A stretch of 32,152 nucleotides of DNA from Dipetalonema caudispina. Lineage: Eukaryota; Nematoda; Chromadorea; Rhabditida; Onchocercidae. The stretch lies in assembly GCA_013365325.1 (NCBI GenBank), contig JABVXV010000512.1, positions 1-32,152 of the forward strand. The letters run 5' to 3'. The notes beneath the pieces are model-generated. The model was not told the origin of the DNA, ran no database searches, and was given only the letters and a program-made list of their open reading frames with translations. This document shows positions 1 through 12,527 of this stretch, piece by piece. Positions within the stretch are counted from its first letter, which is position 1. Every line of letters starts with the position of its first letter. Made by a program: the position numbers and the translations under genes.

Positions 1-125
<125 letters not shown>

Positions 126-3100
126 ACCATTATTAGTTTGTTGTCTTAATTTTTGGCAAAAGTTGGTAATAAGGATGTTTCAGGGATGAAGAATTATATT
201 TCTTGTTCAGGCTAGGAATAACATTACCATTTACTACGCAAATCAAGATATAGAGACTTCAACTGTTAATTAGTCATAACAATGGAAATACTTTTGATAA
301 CATAAATAACCTTTTGTTTAGCCGAAATAAGCTTTATATATTTGAAAAGGTTTATTAAAATTTCTAAAATTATTTCTATTTGCTCTTCCTTTTTTCTTTT
401 TAAAATTTTAGTACAAACAGTATTTAATTGCATGAAATTTTGCACTAAATATTCGTAACATAATGAATGCAGAAGGTTTTGAATAACCTAAAAACTTGAT
501 GAATTTCTAATCTTAACATTTTAACCTCAATACTGTTCCTAGTTGAAAGTTTTGATACTGTAATTAATAAAGGACTTCCATATTATTTGTAGTTTATCCA
601 AGTATAAATCTTTATCTCCTGGATTATTCGAAAATTTTCTTCTTTTATTTAGAAATCTTGTTAATTACTTGCCATTAATTCTTCTTTATTTCATTTGTTT
701 ATTTTTTCTTAACTGTCAGATATTTGAAAAAAAAAAAGAAAAAAACCGATAAAAACAAATTTTCGACAGATTTTTTCTTTGAAAATTGGTTCGGTTTTTT
801 CTTTTTTTTGTTCAAGTTGAGCAAAGTTCGGAATTCCCGTTTAATGAAAAAATATTTTAATTGTAAGCTATTTGCATTCCATCTGTTTCTGCAAAATTAT
901 TGCTTCTAGCAGAAATCTTTTAATTATTAACAGTGTAGTGCTTTCGAGTTTTTATTAAACGTATTTTGAATTTCGGATATAATGCAACACATGGCGTAGA
1001 TTTGACAAGTTAATTGAAAGTTGAAATTAAGACTGACATCGAAATTTAGTCAAAAGGAAATAAAATTTGGAAACATTAGTCAGATTTATCTTTAAAAATT
1101 TGTTAAAAACTGGCTTTTAAAATTACAGTGATAAGGAAGAAATAATAAACTCTAATGTCTAATGTTCCTAACCGCTTAATTGGTCCATAATCCCTTAATT
1201 ACGTCAATTAATTTTCCTCATGTTGCCTAAATTTTGAAATTTAATCCAGCTACCATATTTTTCATCCACATTGAAAATTGAAATCTCAATTTCGATTTCA
1301 AACATCAATAAAATTCCAGTGATATAATGCTTAAATGAACCATTTTTAGCCTCCCAAAAGCGCCCAATCCGAAATTATTAAGTTGGTAAGCCTGTTTGAA
1401 AATAATTGAATTTTACTAATTTCAAAATTATTTTCTTATATCTTTTATCAAAAAAAAAAAAAGAAAGATTCTCAAATAGTAATGATAGCGAAATCAAAGG
1501 AAAGATTTTGAGATGAATATTTTAAATGTTTTATCAGTCTGTTTTCTCGAAACAGCTAAGGATTCCCGATTCTTGATTCTCATTTACTCCGGTAAAACGA
1601 GAAGAAAAAGAAGTAAGATTCAAAATATGCGAGAAGAAAAATGTGAATGGTTAAAAAATCCATCCATTTGATTTTTCTACCAAAGATTTCAGTTTAAAAA
1701 AGTGCGAAAAATTTTGCTTTTAGTAGTTAGTTCATCTGTGATAACCAAAATAATTCGCTGCTATTCTATATTTTTTTGTGTTTTAAATTTTACAATTGGT
1801 TTTTCTCTTTCACAAAGAAATAAAGATGAAAGAAGGAAAAATGAAAGACAAAGTGGACCGCATGAAATGTTTCATTTGAAAATATGTCAGTTTTTTTTTT
1901 TTTTTTTTGCTTTTTGTTTTCTTGAATTTTAAAAATATTGTAAATTTTATAACAAACTACTTACGTCTCCATTCTTTTATGTTATTTACGAATAACAGCT
2001 CTTCTCTTCTAATGCTCATTAATTTTTGTCAACTTGAAATTTTTCCGTAGCGTATAAATTTGAACAAAACAGCTGAAATTGTGTCTGAATGAAATTCTTT
2101 CTTTTAAAATAAAGTTTATTACTAAATTAATCTTGTAAAAATATAGAAAGTAGTCCTTTTTATTTGGCAATATGTAACATATTAAGTGTGTTTACAGATG
2201 TTCAGCAAGAATGTTAGTAGGATTCAGATTCTCAAATTTGTGTCATAGATGAAAGAATAAAATCAAGAGAAGATGATAATGAAAAGGAATAGTAATCAAA
2301 AGTTAATTCGATCACTGATAATAGATGATATCATCCAATATGGTGTTATTTATGTCTCTTCATGAAGTATGGTTAAAATTAAATTTAAAAAAAAAATTGG
2401 GAAAATCACTTTTTTTTTCCTTAAATTATCCATTAATTTGCTTAAATACTTTATTCATAAAAGTTTAAAATCTCTTTTCTCAATGTTTGCAATGCATAAA
2501 ATATCAAAAAAATAAACGTTTGCAAAAAACAAAAAAAAAAAAAAAATTAGACGGACATGAAAAAAGGAATTGAAAAACATAAAACAACACATTTTAACAA
2601 CAAAGCATTTGTCATTTATTTCAAATTTTCAAGGAAGAAAATTTGGAAAAAAAAAAAACAAAAAGAAAAAAGAAACCTTTATCCTTTCATTCTTCTTGCT
2701 ATCGTTTTCATCGATGAAAATAAATTGATGCATTGTAAATCTCGTCAGCAAGGGAATTTCAACAAAATATTTCTGTTCAAATCATACTTCTAAGTATGTA
2801 TGTAAATAAATGAATAAATAAATATACATTTATAATATTTAAATTAATTGCAGATACAATATTATATAGCAGTTGATTTCAAATACAGAAAGTATAGAGG
2901 AATGTATTTTGAACACAGAAAACTTTAACAATGTAAGAGATCGAAATGATATCATCAGAAAAGGATAATGTAAGTTTAGAAAAAAAATAAAAAAAAATTA
3001 CTGGCAAATAAATGAATGAAACGGTGGGACATTATTATAAGTAAGCTAATTTGCTTATTACCTTCTATTAATTAATGATTATTTTTTGGATTAACTTAAA

Positions 3101-5550
3101 TATAGCTTTTGCGCCGGACTTATTTGAATTTAATTTGTGCAAAAAGACAAATTGCTAACTTGAAATATGAATCATATCAAAGAATCTAGTGGATAGCAAT
3201 GATCATTATGTGAGGCATGAATTTAAAATTTCAAGTGTTGTAATTAAAAAGTAATAAGAAAATATAAATTTTAAAAGCAATATAACATAACAATTAGAAT
3301 AATGAAAAAATTTATGATCGTTTGTACAACGATCAATAATTTTTGAAAATTTAAAATTTAAAAAAAAAAAAGAAAAAAATTACAGCGATGTTTAGTAAAA
3401 GCATTAATTTTTACGACAGAACCACACCTACTTGAACGATGCCAGGGTTCGATCTTACAGCAAATTCGCCTTTGTTATTATTTGAAGATTAGGATTTAGT
3501 GCAAATTTCTTTTAAGCTTTTCCATCTGTCTCATAATTATGCAAATTTACATTTACTTTTAGCATCAACTTGACAAACTTGGTGGCAATTCAGATTTAGT
3601 AAATTAAACTAGTTTCTTATATCAGATTCAAATAATAATTATTCCAACTTGTTTATTCAATCTCAATTAAACAGTTTATTTATGCCTGAATCTTAGCCAT
3701 GCTAATATTTGCATTAGTGAAATGATACAAATGAATTATTTAGTAAAATGATTAGTTAACAAAACAACTACACCTCGATATTAATGATTTCACAAATTAT
3801 AATACAACAGTTCAATTCAATTGTTTTATCTCTTCTTAACGTTCAATTGTCATATGTCTGAAATTATTTGTCAAGTTATTCATTAATTATCTTTTATTAT
3901 CATTCTAAGATCGAATTTGCATAACAAATTCTAATAGCACTATTTTCATGAGTGTTAACTGGAGGAAAGAGAAAAAAAACGAATGGAAAATGTTTGAATT
4001 TTTTTGTTTTTTTCAATGTTCTAATGAAGTTTGTTTTAAGATTATGAATCTAAAATCCAACAATTAACGCTCATTAATCTGATTTGTTATCTAAATTGAA
4101 ATTTCATAACTTAATTTTTTTTCCACTTCATCTTTTACCAGAGTATCATGATATTGTGAATTGTATCATCACCGTTACGTCTCGTCATATTCTTATTCAA
4201 ATTTGGAAGAAAATTGAAAATGAAAAGAAGCAAATGGATATGTCAGTATTTATGATGATTTTCATAGTTTTTTTTTTTCCTCCACTTTTAATTGTTTTCA
4301 GAATTTGAAAAAAAAAAAGTGCAACTTATGATTTTTGAAACATATTAAACTACTGTTAATACAATCAGCAATATTTGGAAAATATTTTTCAATTTCATGA
4401 TTTACGATTGTCAGATTTTGCTTATTTTTAATGAATCATAATGTTCTTCAAGTGAAAATTTTTGGAAAACAAAAAACAAATTCTAAAATTTAAGAAAATA
4501 TCATTTTCTATTTCTTTGCTAATTCTCATTATGACTATTCCCTAAGATTTCTTTCAGAGAATAACTAATGGTTTAAAAAGAGCCATAAACAATTTTTTTT
4601 TTTAAATTTAGAAGTCTTGAAAGAAAACAAAAGCAAAAAAAGTTGTTTCATGCACTTTTTAAAATAAAAATTTTAACATCATTTGAACATTTTTATTGAA
4701 TGTAAAAAAGTAGCAGCTTAATTGTGATAAATTATAATTAGTATTAATTTTTGCAAACTTAAAAAGAGCAAACTGATGCTAATATTAATGATTATTATCA
4801 TTGATCTTCCTTACAAATTCCACGAATATTTCTGTTTTATATTTGATTTCATTCATTATAGCAATTCTGATAATTTCACCTATGCTAAATAATAAATTTC
4901 AAACCTTCTTTGTTACTGATAAACAGCTAATATAATTTCAGAAGTTTGAAAATAATTCATAAAGCATAAACGAATTAAGAAGTTATAATTATTTACCTAT
5001 AAATTAAATTTATTTAAAGTGGCAAATAATTTAAAATCAATTAAAAACATATTTCATTAAAACGAGCAATAATGCCCGAAATTATTCGCTTTCTCAGTTG
5101 ATATCAAGCAATCAGAAATGATTTGCTAATTTGTTTGCTACAACAATTATTTCTTTGCTTTTCATCTGGAAAAAAAAAAAAAAAGGAACTTTATTGAAAT
5201 CATCAAAAAAGAATTAATAATCATAATCCATTGGTTTCCTTTTTTTCTGCTATTTACTTCTTAGTGCCATCTTATCATTTTCACTTATTTTGTTTTATTT
5301 CACTGTTCCATTCAATCGTTTAATTTTTTGTTTTCTAATTAGGACGAATTATAGCAATATTTAAAACAAGCACTGATACATGAGAAAATGAAAGTTTGTA
5401 TTATGAATAAATATCATATGATTGAATTTTTCTGATTTGATGAACTATTTAATTTTCGTTTTTCAGTATATTGATTATATTGCTGCTCAAATTCGGAATT
5501 TTTTTTTTTTTCAGGAAACCTTAAAATTTGGACAAAAAAGAAATTTTTTT
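126..5550. other. Intergenic AT-rich DNA, no firm gene
   Basis: This stretch is dominated by A and T tracts (for example near 1450, 1891-1908, 2529-2546, 3360 and 5169-5184). Open frames here are of the length expected by chance in such AT-rich DNA. The only part with coding-like composition and splice-like borders is 1350-1671, listed separately. A small less AT-rich patch at 3420-3470 contains a tRNA box-B-like string but folds into no tRNA. Confidence 0.7.
1350..1671 (+). CDS. Weak candidate small gene or exon pair
   Basis: Two neighbouring pieces look more coding-like than their surroundings. Positions 1350-1385 (36 nt) follow a TTTTTAG acceptor, end at a GTAAGC donor, and read PPKSAQSEIIKL in the one phase-0 frame. 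Positions 1513-1671 form an open frame of 52 residues starting MNILNVLSVCFLETAKDSR, with a basic stretch (KTRRKRSK) and the ending EEKCEWLKNPSI. Joining the two in phase 0 would need a weak TTTTGAG acceptor just before the ATG. An ORF of this length is not significant alone at this base composition. The support is only the splice-like borders and amino-acid composition, and no family is recognised. Confidence 0.2.
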
Positions 5551-5560
5551 TTTTTTCAGT
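5551..5560 (+). promoter_or_regulatory. Probable spliced-leader trans-splice acceptor
   Basis: A long T tract ending in TTTTTTCAG lies one base before the ATG of the first cysteine-rich gene. No exon is seen upstream, so the acceptor probably receives a spliced leader. A second T-tract/CAG site lies about 45 bases upstream (near 5515), an alternative that would give a longer 5' UTR. The assignment rests on the nematode pattern and was not tested. Confidence 0.6.
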
Positions 5561-7279
5561 ATGTGGCAGTTATTTATATTGGCTATTGTTCCATGCTTTT
5601 TACATCCTTCGTTTGGTAGTTTAGTAAGTTTTTATAATTTTTTCAAAATACAAATTCAATGAATAATTACTTTCAACAATTACTTTTTTTTTCAATTTAA
5701 AAATTTTGAACGAATTTATTTATACCATTTTTATTTTTACTAAAACAAACGCAAGGAAACGGTAAATAAATAGTTGTTATTAAGTCTTATTCCTGATTAG
5801 CTTTATAAATGTTCTGCAAACGAATTAATTTTTTTTAAAAATGGCTGCTTAAAATCTATCATTAATTTTTCCCTTTTAATAATAAACTGAAATTTTTTGA
5901 AAAAATATGTGGAAAATTTCACGAAGTGGCGCAAATATTCAAATAATCTATTATAGTAATTTGCTTTTTCTAGGTGCTATATCGGATAATTAAAAGAATA
6001 GAAAATATTTCTTGCAAATTCGCAAATTTAGAAAGGTTATTTTTAAATTTTTTCCAAGTTTTTCTCATTGACAAATTTCAATACTTTCAGACATCACAAT
6101 GTAAACTGAGTATGGATCCAAATTCAGATTGCATTGGCGCATATTTCGTTAAAAGCGATGGAAAGTTTGTTTATGTTCAATTTGGATTAAAAAATTTTAG
6201 ATTTGCAAAAAAAAAAAAAAAAAAAAAAAAAACAAATCCTTAGGTGCTCGACTATATAGCAAGACGATCAACTATCGTCAACATTGCTTAATTTATTGGA
6301 ACTATTGGGTACACAAAGAATTGGAAAATTTTAAATTCAACAGTAATATAATAAGAAGAATTTAACATTAACCTGTTAGGCTAAAGGATGCTAGTATTAG
6401 TCGATCTAAATTTATAGTGGAATAAATCGAGATTTTATCCGATGATTTCCAAATATTCATTGCAGATTTTGAATCTTGAAATTACCAGAAGGAAATTCAA
6501 AAAAAAAAAAAACAAGTTCAATTTTTATTTAAACATGTAAAATAATCACAGCTGAGAGTTGAATAATAGCTTTTTTCGTAAGATTAAAATTTATTTCAGA
6601 ATGCAATCTTGTATCGAACATAAAGATTGTTACGATTATCGAGAACCAGTACTCTGGTGTCGACCTGATCCGGAACAAAAATGGATGTTGGTCTTTCTGA
6701 TTCCTTAAAAAAATTTTGAAGAAAAAAAATATATACTCATATACAAAATAAGATACACATCTATGAAGAATTTGAATACAACAAGACGATTTATGCAACA
6801 GTTATGATTGAAGTGATGCTTTATGAGCAGCATGATCTTCATAATCATCTGGACTGTAAAATTTTGCCAAGTTCGGTTTTATCACTTTGACGAATCAATT
6901 TGATTAGCATTCATCATTTATAACGTATTTGAATTTTACGGCATGCAAATAATTCATTGAAATGTTCGATACAACAAAATGTTGCGAATTTTTTTCGTTT
7001 CAAAATTACAAGAATTTTCGCTAACAAACTTCGGATATTTTAATTCAAATAATTAGTTGAATTGAATGAACTTAATCGAATTTTTGCAATTTTTACCACA
7101 TTTTTTTTTTTTTTAATTTGTTTATTTGATAATTATTCAAGCAAATATGCAATTTATTTTGCAGGAAAGATGGTTGTCATTGTGATTCAAAACTTCATTC
7201 ATGCTTAATTAATCGCCAATCATATGGTAATATGGAATATGCTCATTGTCGTTCAGCGTTCGATTGGTATTGTCCTTAA
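5561..7279 (+). CDS. Secreted cysteine-rich protein, diverged family member
   Basis: Four exons are inferred: 5561-5623, 6091-6164, 6600-6686 and 7165-7279, giving 112 residues. Intron phases are 0, 2, 2, with donors GTAAGT, GTTTGT and GTTGGT and TTTCAG/TTGCAG acceptors. Exon 1 is a signal peptide (MWQLFILAIVPCFLHPSFG). Exon 2 carries a conserved GAYFVKSDGK segment. Exons 3 and 4 hold eight cysteines spaced C-X5-C-X9-C-X12-C-X-C-X6-C-X14-C-X7-C, and exon 2 adds two more. Recognisable stretches are C-x2-H-x-D-C-Y-D with REPVLWCR, and DGCHCDSKLHSC. The exon sizes 74 and 87 match the two paralogues at 10.8-15.0 kb exactly, which supports the model. Function is unknown. The H-x-D-C-Y string only loosely recalls secreted phospholipase A2, and the order of His and Asp differs. 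Confidence 0.82.
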
Positions 7280-7453
7280 TGAGTTATTTCGTTCTTTTTT
7301 TTTTTTTTTTTTTCATCCATCCTTTGATTTATCAAATCTCCAAAGATACTGCCAAACTATAACTGTCAATTATTGTTATATCTAATCTTAACTATTTATC
7401 ATTTCCTATCATTTTCTTAATTATTCTTTTGTTTGTTTCCTTTTTTATTTCGT

Positions 7454-7459
7454 AATAAA
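7454..7459 (+). terminator. Candidate polyadenylation signal AATAAA
   Basis: This is a canonical AATAAA about 175 bases after the stop of the cysteine-rich gene ending at 7279. The intervening 3' UTR would include a long T tract at 7288-7312. No cleavage evidence is available. Confidence 0.4.
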
Positions 7460-9600
7460 ATTTTGTAAATTTACAAAAAATAATGCGATAAAAAAATTAA
7501 TGTTAAATTACTTTACATATTTTATTCGTCCAACAAATAAATGTATGATTCTGACATATATCCATTAATTTCCATTTTTCTCTAACATTCAAATGAAATT
7601 TCTACACTCAGACAAGAAATCAATTTTTTTTCTCCCAGTAATCAAAAAAAAAAAAGGATCAATTCATTCATTTACATTAGGATTGAAGTACAGTCATACT
7701 CTATGAACTCTTTAAAATTCTATTCCAATTTAGTTCAAATTTTCAACTTCATTAGTAATAATCGAACGACACACTTGAATCAAAGATATTAATATCAAGT
7801 TTATTAATCATTCCGCATTTGATTGAGTCAAAGATGATCATACGAAATTTTCCATCCAAATTGATGAAGTAAAACAATTTGAAAATTTTCCTTTCAGCAC
7901 TTTAATTAATTATAACATTTAAATATTTTAAATTAGCATAAACTATACAAATTTGTTGTAATTTATACATGAAGAGAAATGTACAATAAAACTAATGAAT
8001 TTATTTAGAAATAAGAAAAACTTATTAATCTAACACATATATGTCAATCTTTCCGCATCAAAATTACATTCAAAAAATGAAAAATCATTAAAAATTTTGA
8101 AGCAAACTTCTCTATTCAGAATTGATAATTCCCTATTTATATCTTAACATTAAATACTAAATTTTGCAAGTTTTTCTCAGTGATATTTGTCTAAAATATT
8201 ATTTCTTCCACAATCAGAAACCAATACTATTAAATTGCAAGACAGATGGCAAAAGCAAGAAAAAGAAGAAGCATCATCGAATCGAAAATGATATAATTTG
8301 TATTTCGTAAATTCATTTACACGTCCATTTAATTAAAATTCAATTCTTATTCATTCACATTTAAAAACTCCCGTAATAACAACCACTTATTGCGTTATGG
8401 AAATTAATTATTCGAGATAGAGAAAAAAATTATCAGCTATAAGTAAGAGCAATCAAAAAGTTGTTGATCAACAATAACTGTAACAAAGATTGTTCGATGA
8501 CCAAAATCATATATATATATATGATCGAAATGATTTGGTGGGTATTGATTTTGATGAAATTTTAACAGATCTTAGAGTATTAATTTATTTACAAATAATT
8601 GAAAAGTGAATTATACACCTAATTTTATCATTTTTTTTTTTTTGCATTTGAATAATACAATAATTAATCAAATGTAAATTTTCGTTAGGAAACTTTGATA
8701 AAAGGAGACAATTCAGAATTAATAACAAACGTAACACTAAATAAGTATTCTTCAAAAAGTTTGAAAAAGAAAAACACGAAAGTAAACTTAAGAGTCAAAG
8801 ATAGAAAGAAATCAATTAATACGAATTCCGGATAGAATACAATGTTTAAAGATACCAGCCATCATAGGTTGATTTTTTACTTCTTAATTTTGACGTAGTT
8901 TATAGTTGTTATTTGTGAAAGGTTCAATTTGCTTAAATAAATTTGAGAAAAATATATATGAATTCCAGTGCAAGATGCAAAGCACAAGATTGATAGAATA
9001 TATATTCAAATAGTTTTTAATTTTAATACATCGTAATAAATTGTTAAATTGGAATTCGAAATTCAAACTGAATCGATGACTTGAAATTTGAAACTTGCAG
9101 TTTACATATCCTTTACTGTTTTAAAACTATTGGAAGAAAAAAAATTCATATAGAATACTATTTGCATAAAACACAATTGTTTTGCTTCTTCTGGTTTCTC
9201 CAATCTAAGCGTTGCAGAAGTTAAAGTTTAGAACGATTTAAATTGATTTTAATAAAAAAGATATGAAAAATTAAATATTTATCGAAATAGGACTTATCCA
9301 AAAATATCCTCCAGCAAAACAACAATTTTCTAGAATGATTTTATCAGATTACTTGCATCTAAGTTTCATGCCTTTGCATACAGGCTTGTCATCTAATGCG
9401 CGAAATTTAACTTAATTTGTCAAAATTTGCATAGTTTATCAAATATATATACATCAATAAATTTACTTATTTATTTCCAAATTTCTTTGTTTATATTGCA
9501 ATTTCTATCCAATAATAGGAAAGGGAGGAAGCCAGAAAATTCAAAAGAAATTCTACTCACGCTACCCATACCAAAATTTCAAAATATTTAATTTTATATT
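7460..9600. other. Intergenic AT-rich DNA, no gene seen
   Basis: No open frame here has convincing splice sites or composition. A short palindromic AT run sits at about 8508-8523. A Lys-rich open frame after a CAATCAG acceptor at about 8219-8308 was considered and rejected as too short and isolated. Confidence 0.7.
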
Positions 9601-10112
9601 TTCTTCTAACTGTATAAAAATACGGCAGCAGATAAGTAAACATTGAGAAGGACATTATTTTGACAAAATCGATTTGTTTAGTTGATCGTTTTCCTTAGAA
9701 AGGAAATTAATACGAATATTTCAAAGTAAATAACAGTCTCCATGAAAATTTAGGTTCGATATCTGCTTCCGTTTAGTTTACATTTTCTGCGTGCAAGATC
9801 GCAGATTTCCAATTTAATGAGTTGTATTAAAATATAGCAATATTGATTGATTTTCGCAGTTGTGTAATTTATCAAAAATTATCATTTAAGGTGCATTTTC
9901 TGCTTAACTGTTTCATTGGCATGGCATAAAACTTAGCCTTTAATAACAGAAAGCATAAAATTTCCAGTTCAGTGGTAATTAATTTTCTGATAAAAACTAA
10001 TCCACTTCCCGATCATTTCATATCGAATGATGGTGAAAGTTTTTGTAGAATGTTACATACAGTCTTGAAAATGTAATGCCAATAAATTATTACGCTACAA
10101 CTTTTATAAATT
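9600..10112 (+). repeat. Direct repeat arm, copy of 13905-14373
   Basis: The sequence from roughly 9600 to 10112 aligns base by base, with small indels, to about 13905-14373 in the same orientation. It covers the 5' flank, exon 1, intron 1 and most of exon 2 of the cysteine-rich gene. Clear anchors are the shared string AATACGAATATTTCAA in the 5' flank and ATATAGCAATATTGATTGAT in intron 1. Homology stops abruptly at about 10112, where an inverted copy of the 3' flank of the same gene begins. Confidence 0.85.
9742..10110 (+). pseudogene. Truncated cysteine-rich paralogue (exons 1-2 only)
   Basis: This is a dead copy of the cysteine-rich gene. Exon 1 corresponds to 9742-9816 but the fourth codon is TAG, and the donor that is GTGAGT in the intact copies is ATGAGT here. 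Exon 2 begins at 10049 after TTTTTGTAG and reads NVTYSLENVMPINYY before a TAG at the breakpoint near 10110. Exons 3 and 4 are absent, because the sequence switches at about 10110-10113 into the inverted 3' flank of the neighbouring minus-strand gene. Four bases before the ATG is an AACAG site that would have been the leader acceptor. Three independent lesions (stop, donor, truncation) make a functional product very unlikely. Confidence 0.85.
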
Positions 10113-10607
10113 AGGATTCTTAAATTTTGCGAATTCTGCCAAAGGCAATTTGTGGACTCAAAACAAAACAGCCTACAACTGGGCTACAATAATAAGCAAT
10201 GTTTGCGAGTTAATTTGACGGAAGACTGTGTTTTCAAGTAGTGCAGAATAGGAGCAAAGATAATTACATAAGTAAGCCATGCAAATTAGTAGCTGTCTGA
10301 AATTTCATCGTCACTTATTTCAATGATCAACCAAAAAAGTGATTCAGTTGTAGGAAGGAGAAATTTGTATAAATGCGCTTCATAGTATATTGTGGGCCAA
10401 CAATTCGTTTTAGTGGGAGAAAATCGGCTTGACATCTTAACATTGCTCTTTTTGACATTATTAATTTTGTAATGCTTTAAAAAAGCAATGTGATTAAAAC
10501 GATTTTTGTTATTTTGAAATTTTCTTTTCTCTTTTAATTAAAACGTAATTGATATTTGAAAAGAGTATTATTCCCCGCTAATAACGAAAAGTCAGTAGTC
10601 GTCATAT

Positions 10608-10613
10608 TTTATT
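10608..10613 (-). terminator. Candidate polyadenylation signal AATAAA
   Basis: TTTATT on the plus strand reads AATAAA for the minus-strand gene, about 174 bases after its stop. The equivalent site is conserved in the inverted copy at 15304-15309. Confidence 0.35.
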
Positions 10614-10786
10614 TAATTAGATTTTAATTAGAAGCGAAGAGAAAAATTCGAATCTATTTCATTTTCTATTGAAAATTGTTGAAATAGCACTCATGCAAAA
10701 ATTGCACAATTTATCTGAACAACCGTAATAATTGAACTGCAGCATTTACATAATTCTCAGAAGAAAAATCAAAACTTGGATGAAAT

Positions 10787-11647
10787 TTATAAGTTTTGAT
10801 AAGGTGGACAATCCCAGCGAGTTTGTGTTGTACAATATGCATAATTACGAATTTTACTCACTGGACCAAGTCTAGTCATCCGTTCAATGATGCATGCCTT
10901 TAAAATTGGATCACAATAACATCCTTTATCACTGAAAATTATTTTATTGAATTTCACAACTTTTCTAATTAATGAAATTTACTATGAATAAAAATTTCTG
11001 ACAAAAATTGATGAAAATTTTAATATTATTACTTCTGCAATATTAACTTTGTTTTTCGTCTAATATTTTATGAATATATATATATATATATTCGAATAAC
11101 TAACGTCCACTGTTGATTATGATTTAAGCGACACCAATAAATTGGCTCTCGCATATTGTAACAATCAATGTTAGAATTGCAAAATTTCTGTCTGAAACAG
11201 ATATTCAAAAATTTGCAGAACACATGAAATTGACGAATTTTATGATACGTTTTAGCTATAATCTTTAAAAAGCGTAAAAATGACGTAAAAAGTGCTTACA
11301 TCCCATCAGTGTTTATGAAATATGCGCCATAATAATTTGTTGGCATATTATTATCAGGACTGAATGTGTTATCCTATAAAATTTTTATATGAAATGTACA
11401 GAAAATGGATCAGTTTTTTAATTGGAAATTTTATGTTTTCTATCAACAAAAGGCAAATTTTAAGAAACAATAAGTTATGAAGTTGAAAAATACACGTTAA
11501 GTGGGTAATTTTTGATGAATTTATACAACTATAAAAAATCAATCAATATTGCTATATTTTAACACAACTCACCAAATTGAGTATATGCAATCCTGCAATC
11601 AGAAAACATAGACTAAACACAAGCAGAAATTGGACCAAAATTTTCAT
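10787..11647 (-). CDS. Secreted cysteine-rich protein, minus-strand paralogue
   Basis: Four exons in transcript order are 11647-11573, 11373-11300, 11191-11105 and 10931-10787, giving 126 residues with phases 0/2/2. Donors are GTGAGT, GTAAGC and GTTAGT; acceptors are TTTATAG, TGTTTCAG and ATTTTCAG. Exon 1 is a clean signal peptide (MKILVQFLLVFSLCFLIAG). The start is chosen because an ATTACAG acceptor lies five bases upstream. The exon lengths 75/74/87/145 equal those of the copy at 14037-15042. Eight cysteines follow the family spacing, with X19 before the penultimate one. The position that is His in both other intact members is Asn here (CNSNIDCYN). It retains REPIYWCRL and DKGCYCDPILKAC. 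Probably extracellular and disulfide-rich; biochemical role unknown. No disabling lesion is seen. Confidence 0.85.
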
Positions 11648-12479
11648 GATGACTGTAATTTGCTTTCGGATTAATTTTCTTTCTACTAATAAAAACGATT
11701 CTTTGTTTTTGTAAAGATAATATTCATCTTAATGTTTACCCTATCTGTCGTACTTTTAAGCTAATATGAGAAGATGAATCCTACAAACCCTTCGTAAAAA
11801 TCCTGCAATTTTTCAATTTTGATATTATTTTCACCATATGATATCAAAAATTGTGAATAAATTATTTCGATACGATCAAGTGAAATAAATAGCAGTCACA
11901 TTTTCCAGTTAACCACTGAAAAGGTTTGTGATTGACAGCTGTTTAAAAGTTTAATCTTTTTCATGCCGCTATATCATTGCAAAAATTTCTTTTTTATTAT
12001 ATTTTCTGAATTATCATTTCATGTTTAACCATTTTCATTTGCATAACATAACTATAACTGCTGAAAAACAAATGCATTTTATGATTTTGCAAAAGCTGAT
12101 AAATTTTTGCAATGAATCAAACTATTTCTGAATACTTTTCGTCTAAAGTTGTAATCCGTTGTTGGATTTTAGCAAATGTCGTAAAAATAAGATTAACTCA
12201 ACTATTTACAGTTACTTCATTCTATCGTTTGTAATTTTTTTTTTTTTTCACAAATTTATTGGCTTTTTGTACATGACCTTTAAAAAGCAACCCTCAAAAC
12301 CATAAGGTATTACAAAAGTTAACCTTTGATTTGCTCGAATTAATAATTTTCGATCATTTCCTCGAAATTTTTTTTCTTTTTTTTCATATCCATAGACAAC
12401 ATAACAAATTAGTTTTTCGAGAGCAAATTTTCATATTGAAAAAGATTGGAATTCAAATTCAGACTTATAATTGTGAATT

Positions 12480-12527
12480 ATTCTCCTTAGGAGAATCAAT
12501 TTAGGAGAATCAATATTATTCTCCTAA
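12480..12527. repeat. Short repeat and hairpin cluster TTAGGAGAAT
   Basis: TTAGGAGAATCAAT occurs twice in tandem at 12487-12500 and 12501-12514. The inverse ATTCTCCTAA lies at 12518-12527, and ATTCTCC at 12480-12486 forms a seven-base stem with the first copy. The arrangement could fold as alternative hairpins or be a paired protein-binding site between the divergent genes. No function is known. Confidence 0.6.

Larger units (their letters stand above)
10110..11720 (-). repeat. Inverted repeat arm, matches 14000-15836
   Basis: The reverse complement of this stretch matches 14000-15836: 5' flank, four exons, introns and about 800 bases of 3' flank of the cysteine-rich gene. The arms face outward from a central spacer of about 2.2 kb, so the two genes are transcribed away from each other. 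The outer 330 bases (10110-10440 against 15500-15836) are nearly identical: one block of about 100 bases shows no difference by eye. The exons and introns are clearly more diverged. The right arm has an extra stretch of about 30 bases near 15485-15515. Confidence 0.88.

Noticed and set aside
724..909. Lys/Phe-rich open frame
   Set aside because: It is a translation of A and T tracts with no splice or start context; chance length at this base composition.
3420..3470. tRNA-like patch with GGTTCGATC
   Set aside because: The T-arm does not pair and no cloverleaf could be built on either strand, so only the box-B-like string is present.
5422..5619. Plus-strand frame overlapping exon 1 of the first cysteine gene
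   Set aside because: Runs through two T tracts in a frame different from the signal-peptide exon; shadow.
6529..6798. Minus-strand 89-residue frame
   Set aside because: Antisense shadow of exon 3 of the first cysteine-rich gene, whose splice sites and paralogues support the plus strand.
8219..8308. Lys-rich frame (KPILLNCKTDGKSKKKKK) after an ACAATCAG acceptor
   Set aside because: Isolated, 29 codons, no upstream exon or family; within chance.
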